Assembly: GCA_964392665.1 (NCBI GenBank)
Contig: CAYMQB010000001.1
Coordinates: forward strand, 62,001 to 126,000
Length of the DNA stretch: 64,000 nucleotides
Origin: CAYMQB01 sp964392665
GTDB taxonomy: Bacteria > Hydrothermota > E44-bin80
Reading direction: 5' to 3'
Shown here one piece after another: positions 62,673-64,000 of this stretch. Each line of letters starts with the position of its first letter. Position 1 is the first letter of the stretch. The notes under the pieces are model-generated. The model searched no databases. It had not been told where the DNA came from and saw nothing but the letters and a program-made list of their open reading frames with translations. The translations under genes were made by a program, and so were the position numbers.

Positions 62673-63748
62673 CAATGTCTCTGTATCCTTTTTACCTTGG
62701 CAATCTTTTCTATTCTATCTTCTGCAATTCTGGTTGCTGCTTTGTACGGAGTAATCTTGTTTTTCTTTGCTTCTTCGAATATCCTTCCCATTATGTTATA
62801 AATTTTCTTTGCGGATTCAAATCTACTTGACTTCGACATTGCTATGGATTGAACAGCCGCTACAACAAGTTCTCCTCCACCAATTGCAAAATCCGGCGCA
62901 AAAAGTATTTTTTTCTTATCGAGTTCGTCTGCAATCTCTGTTTCTTTAAGAATGCAATTTGCGGAACCTGCGATAATTTTGCATTTCAACTTGTCAATGT
63001 TATTTCTGGTTATAACACCACTCACAGCACATGGAGAGAAAAAATCGCATTTTGTACTATAAATTTCTTTTGGTTTTACAGATTCAATCTGCGGATATTT
63101 ATCCTGCACATTTTTTATTGCATCGTAATTTATGTCGGTTACAATTATACGGGCATCTTCTTTGATTAAGTAGTCGATTAGATTCGAGCCCACACCACCT
63201 ACTCCTTGAATTGCAAAAACCTTGTTCTTCAGCGAGTCAATACCGTAAATAGCATTATTGCACGCTTTCATACCCCAATACAATCCGTAAGCGGTTAATT
63301 GTGCCGAATCAAGTGTTCTTCCATCCCTGTCCCTAATCACAAGTACAAACTCCGTTTCTCTTGCAATCTGACCCATATCATCTTCGTTAGTTCCAAGATC
63401 AGCATATGCAACAAATCTTCCTCCAAGTCCGTGAATGAATCTTCCAAAAGCCCTTAAATATGCTTCATCTTTATCTTCAACATTACCCCACAAAACTGCT
63501 TTTCCACCACCAAAATCTGCACCGGAGATTGCACCCATATATGTCATACCCATAGAAAGCCTTAAAGCATCGGTAAGCGCCGTTTTCTCGTCAGTGTATG
63601 GCCAAAATCTAACACCTCCAAGCGCAGGACCAAGAGTCGTGTTGTGAATTGCAATGATTGCTCGCAAATGCGTCTCTTTATCAGAGAGAAACAAGACCTC
63701 TTCATGCTCATATCTTTCCATATGTTCAAAAACATTTAGCTTTCTCAT
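62672..63748 (-). CDS. Leucine dehydrogenase-like amino acid dehydrogenase
   Basis: This 358-residue Glu/Leu/Phe/Val dehydrogenase family protein deaminates a branched-chain amino acid to its keto acid with NAD. The N-terminal domain has LGPALGGVRFWPY and FGGGKAVLWG with the catalytic Lys. The Rossmann domain has VFAIQGVGGVGSNLIDYL, and NCIL in the later substrate-pocket segment. The other conserved Lys of leucine dehydrogenases, in GMTYK, is Met here (GMTYM), so substrate binding may differ. GGAGG precedes the ATG. With butyrate kinase it suggests oxidative branched-chain amino acid fermentation. Confidence 0.88.
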   Translation of the reverse strand: MRKLNVFEHMERYEHEEVLFLSDKETHLRAIIAIHNTTLGPALGGVRFWPYTDEKTALTDALRLSMGMTYMGAISGADFGGGKAVLWGNVEDKDEAYLRAFGRFIHGLGGRFVAYADLGTNEDDMGQIARETEFVLVIRDRDGRTLDSAQLTAYGLYWGMKACNNAIYGIDSLKNKVFAIQGVGGVGSNLIDYLIKEDARIIVTDINYDAIKNVQDKYPQIESVKPKEIYSTKCDFFSPCAVSGVITRNNIDKLKCKIIAGSANCILKETEIADELDKKKILFAPDFAIGGGELVVAAVQSIAMSKSSRFESAKKIYNIMGRIFEEAKKNKITPYKAATRIAEDRIEKIAKVKRIQRH

Positions 63749-64000
63749 TCTACCTCCTGCGGGATGAATTCTGCTCTGCCCTGATTTGATACTATTCTTC
63801 CATATGTATATTTAGGATCATGTTCAAAAAAAGAGATCCATTTTTTTTCAATCGAAAGTTTGATAAATTTCTTTTTTTGCTCCATCACTTCGAGGGGAAA
63901 TAAGTCGTATCCCATTATGTATGGTATTTTAAGATGTGATGTCGTGGGCATAAGGTCTGCCCAATAAATTCCACCCTTTTCCCCATCCTCAATAGTTACT
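63745..64000 (-). CDS. Metallo-beta-lactamase-fold hydrolase, C-terminal part (cut by window end)
   Basis: About 84 residues are open to the window edge. The visible part reads VTIEDGEKGGIYWADLMPT, then SHLKIPYIMGYDLFP and a helical tail ending RAEFIPQEVE. This is the C-terminus of an MBL-fold hydrolase of the glyoxalase-II/quorum-quenching-like type, where 'ADLMPT..H' contributes the last metal ligands. The stop overlaps the leucine dehydrogenase start (ATGA). It could be an acyl-CoA or lactone hydrolase; the N-terminal metal motif HxHxDH lies outside the window. Confidence 0.7.
   Translation of the reverse strand, partial: VTIEDGEKGGIYWADLMPTTSHLKIPYIMGYDLFPLEVMEQKKKFIKLSIEKKWISFFEHDPKYTYGRIVSNQGRAEFIPQEVE

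Overview
The window is AT-rich DNA of a diderm (LPS-bearing) bacterium. The evidence is an envelope operon with bamA, an OmpH/Skp-type chaperone, lpxD, lpxC, fabZ and lpxA, together with several beta-barrel proteins. Secreted proteins end in a FlgD-like or type IX-style C-terminal domain (NPF..., GR.I.TL, GVYF, K..LVR), one is a gingipain-like C25 peptidase, and LVIVD, kelch and beta-helix surface proteins are present. This mix fits an uncultured lineage such as WOR-3/Stahlbacteria or another FCB-like candidate phylum. That placement is inference; no rRNA or other decisive marker is in the window.

Layout. 1-3 kb: a large right-handed beta-helix protein invaded by palindromic repeats. 3-13 kb: a minus-strand envelope operon (bamA to lpxA plus an ion channel) with a clear promoter before bamA. 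13-22 kb: plus-strand Spy-like protein, mtaB, miaB, lapA, lapB, a lipoprotein, a SPOR protein and mutS. 22-26 kb: minus-strand ispG, birA, a beta-flower repeat protein and a GAF histidine kinase. 26-28.5 kb: tRNA-Lys, a cNMP-binding protein, tRNA-Glu and mgtE. 28.5-31.7 kb: sugar-nucleotide genes, an anti-sigma-type ATPase and a periplasmic TPR protein. 31.8-39.6 kb: acyl-CoA dehydrogenase, a frame-broken surface protein, a pilin, a C25 peptidase, an outer-membrane protein and tRNA-Gly. 39.7-48.7 kb: asnS, a BatE-like protein, DUF1844, LysM, cNMP, panB, thiL and a large HExxH/PD40/barrel protein. 49-52.7 kb: lipoprotein, barrel, kelch and LVIVD proteins. 52.8-54.8 kb: a MATE transporter, tRNA-Arg and tRNA-His. 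54.8-64 kb: a minus-strand acyl-CoA operon.

The most notable system is the last operon. It holds a metallo-beta-lactamase-fold protein (cut by the window end), leucine dehydrogenase, butyrate kinase, enoyl-CoA hydratase, 3-hydroxyacyl-CoA dehydrogenase, a thiolase, and then an archaeal-type block of HMG-CoA synthase, acetoacetyl-CoA thiolase and a DUF35 zinc-ribbon/OB protein. The same window carries ispG of the MEP pathway, so the archaeal-type block may serve acyl-CoA or branched-chain metabolism, not isoprenoid synthesis.

Several genes show frame breaks: a (TA)n tract between an intact promoter/RBS/ATG and the LVIVD gene, a one-base shift in the 33.4-36.1 kb surface protein, a likely shift at the window edge, and a possible early stop in the pilin. 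Sigma70-like promoters (TTGACA, 16-17 bp, TATAAT-like) are clear in many places, and two of them predict leaderless mRNAs. Dispersed repeats of the TGTCATTC...GAATGACA kind fill most of the larger intergenic gaps.
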